64,000 nucleotides of DNA from UMGS1312 sp964631595 (GCA_964631595.1 CAZVXL010000001.1:62001-126000); one strand, 5' to 3'. Shown: positions 8,144-16,789, counted from the stretch's first letter. Notes: generated from the letters alone by a model not told the origin. Numbers and translations are program-made.

Positions 8144-9370
8144 TTATATCTCCGTTGTATTTGTTTCGATTTTTGAGATCTCGGCAGAGAGAGTACCGTC
8201 GGACAGTCTGACATACACACCGTCACCGACGGAGACCTCACTCACGGATTTGATTATCTCTCCGTTATCGCCGTAAAGTGCGCCGAAGCCTCTCGACAGT
8301 ACAGCCATCGGATCAAGTGCACTGAGCTTTCCGGCAACAGCCGCAAGAGAGGAGCGGCAATCTGCTTTTTTCGAATCGACGGCGGCGGACAGCTTCTCCG
8401 TATTCACGGTAAGCCTCATGCGCCTGTCATCAAGCTGAGCCCGCGGATCTCGCAGTGCTCTGCTCTCGGAATATCGCGCTACCATTGCACGCGCGGCAAT
8501 GACTCTCTGAGAGAGGAGCGCCGATTCCCTTTTTATTATGTTCAATATCTTATGCTTCAGCTCATCTGTATCGGGAACGGCTATCTCGGCGGCGGCAGAC
8601 GGAGTAGGTGCGCGCCTGTCGGCAACAAAATCGCATATCGTGAAATCCGTCTCATGCCCCACCGCGGATATCACGGGGATATGCGATGCGGCGATCTCAC
8701 GCGCAAGCTGCTCGCTGTTAAATGCCCACAGATCCTCAATAGATCCGCCTCCGCGCCCGATTATTATAACATCGGCGCTCCCCGAGGCATTGAAATATTT
8801 CAGCCCCGATATAAGTGATGCAACAGCTCCGTCCCCCTGAACGAGGGCGGGATAAACGGTTATCTGTGCAAAGGGGAATCTTCTTCCCGTGACATTTATG
8901 ATATCTCTGACAGCGGCGCCGGTGGCGGAGGTGATTACCCCCACCCTTGAGGGGATCTTCGGCAACGGCTTCTTTTTGCTGTTGTCAAACAGTCCCTCGC
9001 TCTCAAGACGGCGCTTGAGCTGTTCATACGCTATATACAGAGAGCCGACACCGTCGGGCTCCATTTCTTCGGCATATATCTGATACTGACCGTCGCGGAC
9101 AAACGCAGATACGCGACCGCGTATCATTACAAGCATTCCGTTTTCCGGCATAAAGCCGAGCCGTGATGCGGCGCTTCGGAACATCACCACTTTTATAACC
9201 GAGGAATCATCCTTCAGAGAGAAATAGTAATGCCCTGTGCTGTAGTGATTCTTGAAATTGGAGATCTCGCCTTTTATATACACGCTTCTGAGAGCGGTGT
9301 CGCCGTCGATGAGGGATTTAATATATTCATTGAGCGCAGATACACTAAGGACAGATGATGTACCGTTCAT
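8144..9370 (-). CDS. xseA: Exodeoxyribonuclease VII large subunit
   Basis: Catalytic subunit of exonuclease VII. The 408 residues have an N-terminal OB-fold (SVSALNEYIKSLI, VYIKGEISNFK, GHYYFSLKDDSSVIKVVMF), then the nuclease core with VGVITSATGAAVRDI, IIGRGGGSIEDLWAFN and VGHETDFTICDFVADRRAPT, followed by a coiled-coil region and a conserved C-terminal tail with VLSRGFGAL. The usual length is 400-450. It is preceded by the TsaD-like gene rather than by folD or directly by nusB. Confidence 0.96.
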   Translation of the reverse strand: MNGTSSVLSVSALNEYIKSLIDGDTALRSVYIKGEISNFKNHYSTGHYYFSLKDDSSVIKVVMFRSAASRLGFMPENGMLVMIRGRVSAFVRDGQYQIYAEEMEPDGVGSLYIAYEQLKRRLESEGLFDNSKKKPLPKIPSRVGVITSATGAAVRDIINVTGRRFPFAQITVYPALVQGDGAVASLISGLKYFNASGSADVIIIGRGGGSIEDLWAFNSEQLAREIAASHIPVISAVGHETDFTICDFVADRRAPTPSAAAEIAVPDTDELKHKILNIIKRESALLSQRVIAARAMVARYSESRALRDPRAQLDDRRMRLTVNTEKLSAAVDSKKADCRSSLAAVAGKLSALDPMAVLSRGFGALYGDNGEIIKSVSEVSVGDGVYVRLSDGTLSAEISKIETNTTEI

Positions 9371-9386
9371 TTGGCTTCCTCCTTAA

Positions 9387-10343
9387 TTATCTGTTATGTC
9401 TGAAGTATGTGAGAAACGCGATACCGCAGGCATTGTCCGATGCAAGCTCGGGTCTCGCAAAGCGGCGACCCGCACCGGAGAGCCTGTCGCGAAGTATACC
9501 GCAGCTCATAACGCCGCCCGCAAATACAACGGGAATATCGCCGTACTTATCATAAACCCCGTCAAGCATACGTGACAGGACGGTGCCGACGGAATCAATG
9601 ACATACGACGCCACAGCCGCCCTGTCGCCCGTCCTTGCATACAGCTCCGAGGCCTTGTTCTCAAGCCCCGAGAGATTACAGGAAAGTCCCTTGACAGAGC
9701 ACAGCGGAGAGATACTCTTACCGGTGTATTCAAGTGCAAGCTTCTCCATTTCGGGGCCTGCGGGAAAAGGCAGTCCCATCATCACTCCCGCCCTGTCAAT
9801 GGCTTGTCCCGCATTGATATCAAGACTGCCGCCGATATTCACCGGATAGATAAGCCTTTCCTCATCGGGAGTCACGTCAATTATATCCGTCGTTCCGCCC
9901 GATACGTGGAAGGCGACAAAATGCTCGTCCTTCAAATGAAGGGCATCGGCGGAGTAAAGAGCCGCCATGATGTGTCCGGCTTGATGAGAGAAGGTATAGA
10001 GCGGCACTCCGATGGAGGCGGAGATCATCTGCGCCTCGGCAAGCCCCGTCATAAAGCACGGCATATACGAGCCCTCCGAATAAGTCGGGGATGCGGATAC
10101 TCCCACTGCAGATATGACTCCGTCATGCTCCGCCACTGTTCGACGAACGGCATCGGCGGAGCTCTCGGTATTCTTTATATGCTGAAACACGGCATCGCTT
10201 TGCCGCAGTCCGCGCTCGCCCTGCTTTACCGTGAGAAGCTTTTTATGATTAAGAAGCACTCTCCCATCTCGGTCGGTCAAGGACACCGAGGTGGTGTAAT
10301 TGCTGGTGTCGATCCCGAGATAAAGCTCAGTCTTCATCGTCAT
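9387..10343 (-). CDS. TsaD/Kae1-like ASKHA protein (second Gcp-type paralogue)
   Basis: The 318 residues form an ASKHA fold with LGIDTSNYTTSVSLTD at the N-terminus, a metal-binding pair in SHQAGHIMAAL (HxxxH) near residue 110, FHVSGGTTDII near 145 and VFAGGVMSCGILR near 285. True TsaD proteins begin with a DETAAAV-like motif and are slightly longer. The DTSNYTTS form is a separate clostridial group usually annotated as O-sialoglycoprotein endopeptidase. A role in t6A synthesis is therefore not established here. It overlaps nusB by 17 bases. Confidence 0.8.
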   Translation of the reverse strand: MTMKTELYLGIDTSNYTTSVSLTDRDGRVLLNHKKLLTVKQGERGLRQSDAVFQHIKNTESSADAVRRTVAEHDGVISAVGVSASPTYSEGSYMPCFMTGLAEAQMISASIGVPLYTFSHQAGHIMAALYSADALHLKDEHFVAFHVSGGTTDIIDVTPDEERLIYPVNIGGSLDINAGQAIDRAGVMMGLPFPAGPEMEKLALEYTGKSISPLCSVKGLSCNLSGLENKASELYARTGDRAAVASYVIDSVGTVLSRMLDGVYDKYGDIPVVFAGGVMSCGILRDRLSGAGRRFARPELASDNACGIAFLTYFRHNR

Positions 10344-10821
10344 GCTCGGATGCGTCTGTCTCCATGGCAGCCTCGGGCTCGGAGTCCGCTACGCTCTCGT
10401 TTTTCTCCGCGATATCCGTCTTGATCGCATCAAGCTGCTCGGCTATCTTATTCAGGACGCCGTTGATAAACGCAGGGGCGGCATCGTCATCGTACTTTTT
10501 CGCAAGCTCCAGTGCCTCGTTTATCGCAACTCCGCACGGGCAGCTCTTATACACCATATCGTATGCGGCAACAAGCAACACCGACCGTGTCATCGGCGCC
10601 ATTCTCGACACCTTCCACCCGTCGGCACGCTTCTCGATAATATCCGCAAGCACGTCGCGCTTCTCGACAATATCGGAGAGTCCCTTCTTTATATAGCGAA
10701 AAGGCTCAAATCCGCGCTCCTCAAGCGCATATTCATATATATCGGCGGCACTTTTATCGCGGTTGAATTCAGATTCAAAAACCAGTGTCACCAGTATCTC
10801 TCTTGCTTCTTTTTTATTCAT
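10327..10821 (-). CDS. nusB: Transcription antitermination factor NusB
   Basis: All-helical RNA-binding protein of the rRNA antitermination complex. The fold is recognisable from KKEAREILVTLVFESEF at the N-terminus, a middle with ILDTFHPS-equivalent helices, VLLVAAYDMVYKSCPCGVAINEALELAKKYDDDAAPAFINGVL near 100-130, and an acidic tail. The APAFINGVLNKIAEQL segment is the family signature. I start at ATG 10821, which has GGGAGAG nine bases upstream, rather than the ATG at 10839, which has none. It is the first gene of the long leftward unit behind the promoter at 10870-10898. Confidence 0.9.
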   Translation of the reverse strand: MNKKEAREILVTLVFESEFNRDKSAADIYEYALEERGFEPFRYIKKGLSDIVEKRDVLADIIEKRADGWKVSRMAPMTRSVLLVAAYDMVYKSCPCGVAINEALELAKKYDDDAAPAFINGVLNKIAEQLDAIKTDIAEKNESVADSEPEAAMETDASEHDDED

Positions 10822-10869
10822 CACTTTCGACTCTCCCATGCTGCGAATAACTTATGATCGTTCTTTATT

Positions 10870-10898
10870 ATTATACATCTTTTATGCATAAAAGTCAA
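10870..10898 (-). promoter_or_regulatory. Sigma-A promoter of the nusB operon
   Basis: On the minus strand TTGACT (10898-10893) and TATAAT (10875-10870) are separated by 17 bases. It lies about 50 bases before the nusB start and would drive the leftward gene run. Confidence 0.8.
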
Positions 10899-10959
10899 TG
10901 AAATATCGGAAGTTGCGGCAAGCCGCGGGAAGGCGCGATAAATCCGAAAAAACGAAGGT

Positions 10960-10986
10960 GGGAGACCGCCCTAACGGCGGTCTCCC
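10960..10986 (-). terminator. Terminator hairpin after divIC
   Basis: Perfect 11-bp inverted repeat (arms GGGAGACCGCC and GGCGGTCTCCC) with a five-base loop, just after the divIC stop. On the minus strand a run of six T follows after seven bases. It separates divIC from the nusB unit. Confidence 0.65.
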
Positions 10987-10993
10987 TTTTGCA

Positions 10994-11278
10994 TCAGCCC
11001 TGTATATCGTTATAAAAGATTATCTCCTCTGGAAGAACAAGATTGAGCTTATCCTTTGCCACATCCTCCACATAATCCTCGTCAAGAGTATCGTTTTTCA
11101 GTTTATTTTCAAGCTTTGCGATATGTGCCTGATACTCGGACACCACCGCCTCACATTCACTGTATTCCTCTTTTAGAGTATCAAGCTCTATTTTCAGCTT
11201 AAACAAAGTGAAAAGGCAAAAGATCATAAACACGGCAAACACAAGCTTTACTGCAAAGCCGAGCTTTCCATTTTTCAT
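10994..11278 (-). CDS. divIC: FtsB/DivIC-family septum formation initiator
   Basis: Small bitopic division protein of about 94 residues. A short basic cytoplasmic end (KNGKLGF) leads into one transmembrane segment (AVKLVFAVFMIFCLFTLF). A coiled coil follows (ELDTLKEEYSECEAVVSEYQ and onward), then a C-terminal domain with EDVAKDKLNLVLPEEIIFYN, the family's DxAR/K-L-G-like ending. The preferred start is ATG 11278, preceded by GAGGTGATTTG, over the TTG at 11281. Its place after yabQ matches Bacillus yabP-yabQ-divIC. Confidence 0.88.
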   Translation of the reverse strand: MKNGKLGFAVKLVFAVFMIFCLFTLFKLKIELDTLKEEYSECEAVVSEYQAHIAKLENKLKNDTLDEDYVEDVAKDKLNLVLPEEIIFYNDIQG

Positions 11279-11308
11279 CAAATCACCTCACAATTTACAC
11301 TTCCCGCC

Positions 11309-11914
11309 TCAAAAGCGCATCTCCGCACCGAGCCCGAGACGTATTTTTTCGGTGTACCTCACACCTCTGCGATATTTTATGTTCTGCATGATCGGAGCGG
11401 CAATGCGGAGCCTCAAAGCTTTGAGAGCGCGCACCGCAAGCCCGAAAGCGACCCTTATCGGAAGCAAAAACAGCTCCGTTATATATCTTACCGCCGCCCT
11501 GAGAACAAACACGACCACTTCAAGCACGGTAAGAAAAAAACAACTTACCGTAAAATAATACGCGAAAAATCCGACAGCCGACGAAGCAATAAAATACCAA
11601 CGCACCTGCCCGCGTATCGCGTGAAACAAGAAGACGGAATATACCGCCGCACTCACGAGAGCATATACGATATCTCCGATAAAGATCAGCGCTCCCGCAA
11701 ATTTGCCCTTGCCGGATCCGCACCCGATATAAGCTCTCGATTCCCTGATAAAGGGCAGTCTGTGTCTGTACAGGCGCTCGGATACATTCGAATACACCGC
11801 AAGCCCGAGAGTTATGCGTGTGAGTCTTATCACATCATAGAGCACACCGAGGAGCAGACCGATAAAAAACGAATATAGCGTTACACGCAAATGCTCCGAT
11901 ACGGAAAACCACAT
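11309..11914 (-). CDS. yabQ: Spore cortex biosynthesis protein YabQ
   Basis: Integral membrane protein of 201 residues with the family's opening LRVTLYSFFIGLLLGVLYDV and charged RLTR, then at least three further hydrophobic segments (AGALIFIGDIVYALVSAAVY; VRWYFIASSAVGFFAYYFTV; FFLTVLEVVVFVLRAAVRY). The C-terminal third is basic. YabQ is a mother-cell outer forespore membrane protein needed for the cortex in Bacillus. Assignment rests on the opening motif and on the yabP-yabQ-divIC order. Confidence 0.88.
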   Translation of the reverse strand: MWFSVSEHLRVTLYSFFIGLLLGVLYDVIRLTRITLGLAVYSNVSERLYRHRLPFIRESRAYIGCGSGKGKFAGALIFIGDIVYALVSAAVYSVFLFHAIRGQVRWYFIASSAVGFFAYYFTVSCFFLTVLEVVVFVLRAAVRYITELFLLPIRVAFGLAVRALKALRLRIAAPIMQNIKYRRGVRYTEKIRLGLGAEMRF

Positions 11915-11916
11915 TG

Positions 11917-12192
11917 CTATCTTGCAGAACGTCTCTTTTGAGGACGTCTTTTCTCATCTTGATCGTGATAATACACACCGAAGACCTTACCGCTCACAAA
12001 AAGAACCCCTTTATCCGAGGAAAAGCTGTCGATCTTCAGCTCCTCCCCTTCTAACGACATATCTCCCAGCGCGGAATGAACCGTTATAACGGAATCGTCA
12101 AAGCTGAGGACATCGTCGATTCCGGTAAGCTCGGAATGTCTTCTGTCCGATATGACCAAACTGTGTGACTCAAATGCTTTTTCGCCGTTCAT
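11917..12192 (-). CDS. yabP: Sporulation protein YabP
   Basis: A 91-residue soluble protein with SHSLVISDRRHSELTGIDDV followed by VLSFDDSVITVHSALGDMSL and LEGEELKIDSFS, the pattern of the YabP/YqfC family. YabP acts with YabQ during spore formation in the mother cell. It lies two bases before yabQ, so the two are surely co-transcribed. The C-terminal tail is short and very basic (RRPQKRRSAR). Confidence 0.88.
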   Translation of the reverse strand: MNGEKAFESHSLVISDRRHSELTGIDDVLSFDDSVITVHSALGDMSLEGEELKIDSFSSDKGVLFVSGKVFGVYYHDQDEKRRPQKRRSAR

Positions 12193-12253
12193 ACTGCCTC
12201 CCGTAATATCCTAATGCAGTATATTACGGAAAAGGCGGAAATATTACAGAAAT

Positions 12254-12496
12254 TCAGGCAATGACCTCATACAGCGACGGAGCATCGTTCTTACCGACAG
12301 ACTCACGCACGTCAAGCACCTTGACCTTCAGCCGCCTTTCTCCGAATGCGACCTCGATCACATCTCCCACCGAAACATCAAGTGAAGCTCTCGCCACCTT
12401 ACCGTTTACAAAAACATGGCCTGCATCGCAAGCCTCGTTTGCCACGGTCCTTCTCTTTATAATTCTGGATATTTTCAGATATTTGTCAAGTCTCAT
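12254..12496 (-). CDS. rqcP: RqcP/YabO-type S4-domain ribosome quality-control protein
   Basis: An 80-residue stand-alone S4 domain: MRLDKYLKISRIIKRRTVAN, then ACDAGHVFVNGKVARASLDV and VGDVIEVAFGERRLKVKVL. The family (Hsp15-like, YabO in Bacillus) binds the stalled 50S subunit and helps RqcH add alanine tails. Proximity to yabP and hup agrees with the Bacillus yabN-yabO-yabP-yabQ order. RqcH itself is not in the window. Confidence 0.92.
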   Translation of the reverse strand: MRLDKYLKISRIIKRRTVANEACDAGHVFVNGKVARASLDVSVGDVIEVAFGERRLKVKVLDVRESVGKNDAPSLYEVIA

Positions 12497-12519
12497 ATCA
12501 AGCTCTCATCAAAATGATA

Positions 12520-12544
12520 ACAGCCTCGGAGGAGCCGAGGCTGT
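12520..12544 (-). terminator. Hairpin after hup
   Basis: Perfect 10-bp stem (ACAGCCTCGG and CCGAGGCTGT) around a five-base loop, 15 bases after the hup stop. The T-rich stretch that follows on the minus strand is short and broken, so it is probably a weak terminator that lets hup be made in excess over rqcP-yabP-yabQ-divIC. Confidence 0.55.
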
Positions 12545-12559
12545 CAATTAACTACGCAA

Positions 12560-12835
12560 TTACTTATTTACCTTGGCCTTGAGATCTCTGCCGGCGGCAA
12601 ATGCAGGCTGCTTGGAAGCAGGAATGGTAATAGTAGCGCCGGTAGCGGGATTACGTCCGGTGCGCTCGCCTCTCTCCTTTACGCTAAAGGAGCCGAATCC
12701 GATAAGCTGAACCTTCTCGCCATCGGCAAGAGCAGACTCAATTGCAGAAAATACGCTGTTAACAGCCGCTTCAGCTTCCTTTCTCTTAAGACCGGTATCC
12801 TTGGAGACAACATCGATAAGCTGTGATTTGTTCAT
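12560..12835 (-). CDS. hup: HU-type DNA-binding protein
   Basis: Histone-like nucleoid protein of 91 residues with MNKSQLIDVVSKDTGLKRKE, a dimerisation core, GFGSFSVKERGERTGRNPAT with the flexible DNA-binding arm, and the ending AFAAGRDLKAKVNK. Every landmark of HU is intact. It is transcribed from the strong promoter at 12904-12932, whose -10 box is buried in a perfect palindrome. Its insertion between mazG and rqcP is common in Clostridia. Confidence 0.96.
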   Translation of the reverse strand: MNKSQLIDVVSKDTGLKRKEAEAAVNSVFSAIESALADGEKVQLIGFGSFSVKERGERTGRNPATGATITIPASKQPAFAAGRDLKAKVNK

Positions 12836-12893
12836 AAGTTAAATCCTTCCACTTTTTACAATTGCTGCACTCAACCAGACGGAAGAGGCGCTT

Positions 12894-12918
12894 ACTTAGT
12901 GATATTATATCACTAAGT
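12894..12918 (-). promoter_or_regulatory. Perfect palindrome over the hup -10 box (candidate operator)
   Basis: Arms ACTTAGTGATA (12894-12904) and TATCACTAAGT (12908-12918) form a perfect 11-bp inverted repeat with a TTA centre. It covers the -10 hexamer (12909-12904) and the expected start site. The position is that of a repressor operator. The binding protein is unknown. Confidence 0.6.
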
Positions 12919-12932
12919 TCTGTTTTTTGCAA
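12904..12932 (-). promoter_or_regulatory. Sigma-A promoter of hup
   Basis: Minus-strand TTGCAA (12932-12927), 17-base spacer, TATAAT (12909-12904). The start site would fall about 60 bases before the hup ATG. Confidence 0.78.
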
Positions 12933-12975
12933 GAGTATTTCAGCAAATTTATGGGTATTCACATAAAAATTTGAA

Positions 12976-13794
12976 CTATTTTTTTATTTTTTCGTCATTC
13001 CAGAGCAAAATCAGCTCGGAATCGCTCATGTTTTTTATGCTTTTACCATCCGATACAGTCTTTTTCTCCACGCCCCCGAATCTCGAAATAAATTTTTCGC
13101 AGGCAAGTCCGAGTGCCTCCTCGCAGTCGACACCGACAAATCGCGCGACATTTGTTACTGACAGAAGCAGATCGCCGAGTTCCTCGCGTATCCGCGCATT
13201 ATCCGGCACATCCGCCGAGATCTCCGCCTTCAGCTCGTCCGCCTCCTCGTAGATCTTATCAAAAGCATCGGCACAGTCTCGGAAATCAAAGCCCGCCTTT
13301 CCCGCTCTTTTGCCGATCTTCTGTGCCCGCATAAGCGCCGGAAATGAGGTCGGAACAGCCCGAAGCTCGTCGGTCACGGTAGCGCGCTCCTTCTTCTTTT
13401 CGTCCTTCTTGATCTTATCCCAGTTATCAAGCACCGCTTCACTGCTGTCAAGAGAGAGCTCACCGAAAACGTGCGGATGGCGATGTATCAGCTTTGTGCA
13501 TATGCCGCTTACCACGTCATCAAACGTAAAGGTGCCGATCTCCTCCTCGATCTGTGAATGAAAGATCACTTGAAGCAGAACATCTCCGAGCTCCTCGCAC
13601 AGAAGCGACGTATCCTCTTTGTCGATAGCCTCTATCGCCTCATAGGTCTCCTCGATGAAATCGCGGCGAATGGATGAGTGGGTCTGTTCTCTGTCCCACG
13701 GGCATCCGTTTTCCGAGCGGAGCAGTCGCATTATATCCCTGAGAGCGGCGATATCGTATGTTTTCCGAGAGAGTATTTCTTCAGATCCGTTCAT
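12976..13794 (-). CDS. mazG: MazG-family nucleoside triphosphate pyrophosphohydrolase
   Basis: House-cleaning NTP pyrophosphatase with two tandem MazG modules. The first has LRSENGCPWDREQTHSSIRR and EETYEAIEAI...EELGDVLLQVIFH; the second has EEADELKAEI...REELGDLLLSV. The EExxE and ExxD magnesium ligands are present in both. I take ATG 13794, preceded by AAAGGTG, not the longer frame to 13857, which runs into the flippase gene. It corresponds to the C-terminal half of Bacillus YabN, and the N-terminal methylase domain of YabN is absent. Confidence 0.92.
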   Translation of the reverse strand: MNGSEEILSRKTYDIAALRDIMRLLRSENGCPWDREQTHSSIRRDFIEETYEAIEAIDKEDTSLLCEELGDVLLQVIFHSQIEEEIGTFTFDDVVSGICTKLIHRHPHVFGELSLDSSEAVLDNWDKIKKDEKKKERATVTDELRAVPTSFPALMRAQKIGKRAGKAGFDFRDCADAFDKIYEEADELKAEISADVPDNARIREELGDLLLSVTNVARFVGVDCEEALGLACEKFISRFGGVEKKTVSDGKSIKNMSDSELILLWNDEKIKK

Positions 13795-13817
13795 TTTTTC
13801 ACCTTTCCAAGCCCACC

Positions 13818-15461
13818 TCAGTCTCTTATGAGATGCAACTTTTGCAGTATGGCGCAAATTTTCTTGCCCTTCGGAAGAAGGGATATATCCTCCGACGTAA
13901 CGGCGCGGAGCAGGAAAATGAGAAGCACATATATGACAGCGGCAGTCGCTATTGCGGCGATCGTTGCGACCTTCGGGGAAATAAAGCAGACATACAGCGT
14001 ATAAGCGCCGAGCGCGGATGCCGCACAGGCGATACCGCAGACAAACGGGCGCAGAAATACACGTCTGACATTCGGAACGATGCCAGCATACTTTGAAACG
14101 AACGTGAAGTTAAAGCAGGTCACCGTGAGATAGCACAGGAACGTGCTTATGGGAGTACCCTTCATACCGATGATCTGAATGAGGAAATAATTGGACACCA
14201 GCTTCACAGCCGCACCGGCAAGCATGGATATAACGGGAAGTCTTTCCTTACCGCAGGCCTGAAGCATTGCATTCGATATTGAGAGAAGGCACACGAAGAA
14301 TGCGGACGGGGCAAGCAATCTGAGAAGCGGCGTTGCCATCTCGATAGACTCGGGAACTCTGTAGAACAGATTGAGTATAGGGCCCGCAAGGGCGGACATT
14401 CCGAATGCACAGGGCACGCCGATGATGACCGCCACGCGGAGCGCAGACTCCATTATGGTGCGGCATCTTTTTGTATCTCCCTGACTTTTTGCAACCGAAA
14501 GAAGCGGAATTATTGCCGCGGAAATGGGATAGATGAGCACGGGGGGCAGATTGAACATCGGTACCGCAAGAGTTGTATAATTACCGTAAACGGTCGTCGC
14601 CATCTCCTGTGTCATTCCGTTTTGCTGCAAGAGCCTTTGAACTATGACCATATCTATCATGTTGGTAAGGCTCATAACGGAAGCGCTTACCGTTATGGGA
14701 AGTGCGATTCCGACAAGCCTTCTCAGTATTCTTCCCGACGGCTCGGTGATGGGCGACTCGCCGTTATCGCCTATAAATTCGGCAGTGTAATCCGATTCTC
14801 TGAAGAAGAATTTCGTTAGGCAAAGGTAAAGCATTCCGAGACCTGCACCGATGGAAAGACCTGCGGCGGCGTATGCCGCTACAATATGGATCTCGTATCC
14901 GCGGTCAATGGCGTAAAGTGCAAACAGTATACCGAGAACCAGCTTGCAGAGAGCCTCGATAAGCTCGGATATAGCGGTGGGTACCATCTGCTGAAAGCCT
15001 TGGAAATATCCTCTGAGTGCACTCGATATGCAGATAAAGAACAGCGTGGGGGCTATCGCGATAATGCACATACTCGTGGGTGATGCCTTCAGCAGTGAAG
15101 CAAAGGAATTTGCTCCGACAAACATGACCGTCATGCCGAGAACACCTATTACGAAAAACAGTCCCACCGTTGTGCGAAGTATTTTTTTGATCTGCCGAAG
15201 CTGTCCCTTGGAGCGCGCCTCGGAGATCATTATCGAAACCGCAACGGGAAGCCCTGCGGTCGATATCATGTAAAAGAATGTATATATGGTGTAGGCGGAG
15301 GTGTAATAACCCATTCCCTCATCGCCCACGACACTGTTCATCGGTATCTTGAACAGCAGTCCTATGACCTTGACCAAAAGATTTGCGACAGTCAGAACAA
15401 CTACTCCCGAAAAAAACAGCTTAGTTGAATTTTTGACTGCTTTATTTCCGTTTTTTTTCAT
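13818..15461 (-). CDS. SpoVB/MurJ-like polysaccharide flippase (MOP superfamily)
   Basis: A 547-residue membrane protein with about 14 hydrophobic segments and the MVF/SpoVB opening LFFSGVVVLTVANLLVKVIG. It continues with FKIPMNSVVGDEGMGYYTSA and then FYMISTAGLPVAVSIMISEA. Relatives flip lipid-linked cell-wall or cortex intermediates. In Bacillus the equivalent neighbour of yabN is yabM, of the same family, so YabM is the best positional match. SpoVB function is possible but not proven. It is followed by mazG after 23 bases. Confidence 0.87.
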   Translation of the reverse strand: MKKNGNKAVKNSTKLFFSGVVVLTVANLLVKVIGLLFKIPMNSVVGDEGMGYYTSAYTIYTFFYMISTAGLPVAVSIMISEARSKGQLRQIKKILRTTVGLFFVIGVLGMTVMFVGANSFASLLKASPTSMCIIAIAPTLFFICISSALRGYFQGFQQMVPTAISELIEALCKLVLGILFALYAIDRGYEIHIVAAYAAAGLSIGAGLGMLYLCLTKFFFRESDYTAEFIGDNGESPITEPSGRILRRLVGIALPITVSASVMSLTNMIDMVIVQRLLQQNGMTQEMATTVYGNYTTLAVPMFNLPPVLIYPISAAIIPLLSVAKSQGDTKRCRTIMESALRVAVIIGVPCAFGMSALAGPILNLFYRVPESIEMATPLLRLLAPSAFFVCLLSISNAMLQACGKERLPVISMLAGAAVKLVSNYFLIQIIGMKGTPISTFLCYLTVTCFNFTFVSKYAGIVPNVRRVFLRPFVCGIACAASALGAYTLYVCFISPKVATIAAIATAAVIYVLLIFLLRAVTSEDISLLPKGKKICAILQKLHLIRD

Positions 15462-15477
15462 TATATTCTGTATCCTT

Positions 15478-16767
15478 TCACCCCATCAGCTTTGCTCTGG
15501 CAGCCGAAAATTCACGGCTCAGGCGCTCTGTGTCTATGGTATTGTATTCACCGTTCTCAAAAAGAATACGCCCGTTTACCATAGTCATCAGCACATCGCT
15601 TCTGTCGGTGGCATAGGCAAGCACGCCGAGGGGATCCTCATCGGCGGAGACTCCCTGTCGGTTGCAGGATATGAGCACAAGATCGGCAAGCATACCCTCC
15701 GATATCTCATAAACAGGCTCTCTGCCCTGCGATATCATTCCTCCGACGGTGGCGGCAAGCACGGCATCTCTCGCCGGAACAGCCGCGGCATTGCCGCTTA
15801 TACCCTTATGCAGTATCGCGGAAAGCTGCATTTCGGCTATCACATCCTGCTTATTGTTTGAAGCGGAGCCGTCCGTACCGAGCGCGACGTTTACTCCCGC
15901 TGCTCTGAGCCGCTCAAAGGGCATGACACCGCTTCCGAGCTTCAAATTGCTTCTCGGATTATGCACGGCGGTGGCTCCGTGACGCGCCATTATTTCAATA
16001 TCGGCTTCCTCAAGCCATACGCAGTGAGCGGCGCTCACGGGAACATCGAAAACTCCGCATTTTTCAAAAAATGCAGTCGGTGTCATACCGCGCCGCAATA
16101 TTCCCTCGGCGTGCTCCTTTTTCGTCTCCGAGAGATGAAGCTGTATGCCGACTCCGTGCTCTGCCGCAAGCTCTGCGGCATATCTGCACATCCGCTCCGT
16201 ATTCGTATATTCCGCGTGAAGCGACACATCGACCTTGATCCTGCCGTCGGATGCGTTGTGATAGTCGCGAAGGAGCATACGCGTCTCCGCAATGCGGGGA
16301 TCATCCGAGGGATCGGCGGTCTCGTCAAAGGAGACAAGCGAGCGGGAAATATTCGCCTTTATTCCCGTATCTGTAACCGCATCCGCGATATCATCGCAGA
16401 AGAAATACATATCGGACATTGAGGTCACGCCGCCGCGCAGCATTTCGGCAATTGCGGACATCGTACCGATCCTTGCTATCTCTCCGTTCAGTCTGTCCTC
16501 GTGCGGTAAAATGTACTCGTTCAGCCACACGTCAAGAGGCTTGTCGGTGCCTAGACCTCGGAGAAGCGACATGGGGGTGTGACAGTGAGCATTGACAAAG
16601 CCGGGGGTCAAAATACATCCGCTTCCGTCAACAGTACGGTCGGGCTTTAAGCCGTCGGGGAGAGTGTCCCCGACATACACTACCCTGTCGCCGTCGACTA
16701 TTACGTTCTTTTTGACCGAAGCCGCGACAAGGCTCAGACAAACTGCGCTTTTTATAAGAATACTCAT
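15478..16767 (-). CDS. Amidohydrolase, 5'-methylthioadenosine/S-adenosylhomocysteine deaminase-like
   Basis: Zinc-dependent TIM-barrel deaminase of 429 residues. Metal ligands appear in order: NAHCHTPMSLLRG near 60, HLSETKKEH near 210, SAAHCVWL near 245 and LGTDGSASNN near 300. The NPRSNLKLGSG segment is typical of the TrzN/AtzC/MtaD group, whose usual substrates are methylthioadenosine and S-adenosylhomocysteine. Substrate is inferred from the subfamily. It lies between the uridine-kinase-like gene and the flippase with gaps of 22 and 16 bases. Confidence 0.85.
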   Translation of the reverse strand: MSILIKSAVCLSLVAASVKKNVIVDGDRVVYVGDTLPDGLKPDRTVDGSGCILTPGFVNAHCHTPMSLLRGLGTDKPLDVWLNEYILPHEDRLNGEIARIGTMSAIAEMLRGGVTSMSDMYFFCDDIADAVTDTGIKANISRSLVSFDETADPSDDPRIAETRMLLRDYHNASDGRIKVDVSLHAEYTNTERMCRYAAELAAEHGVGIQLHLSETKKEHAEGILRRGMTPTAFFEKCGVFDVPVSAAHCVWLEEADIEIMARHGATAVHNPRSNLKLGSGVMPFERLRAAGVNVALGTDGSASNNKQDVIAEMQLSAILHKGISGNAAAVPARDAVLAATVGGMISQGREPVYEISEGMLADLVLISCNRQGVSADEDPLGVLAYATDRSDVLMTMVNGRILFENGEYNTIDTERLSREFSAARAKLMG

Positions 16768-16789
16768 ATTATTGCTCCGATACCGTGAC

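Noticed and set aside
12976..13857. Longer mazG start at 13857
   Set aside because: It would overlap the end of the SpoVB-like gene and has no ribosome-binding site; ATG 13794 follows AAAGGTG.
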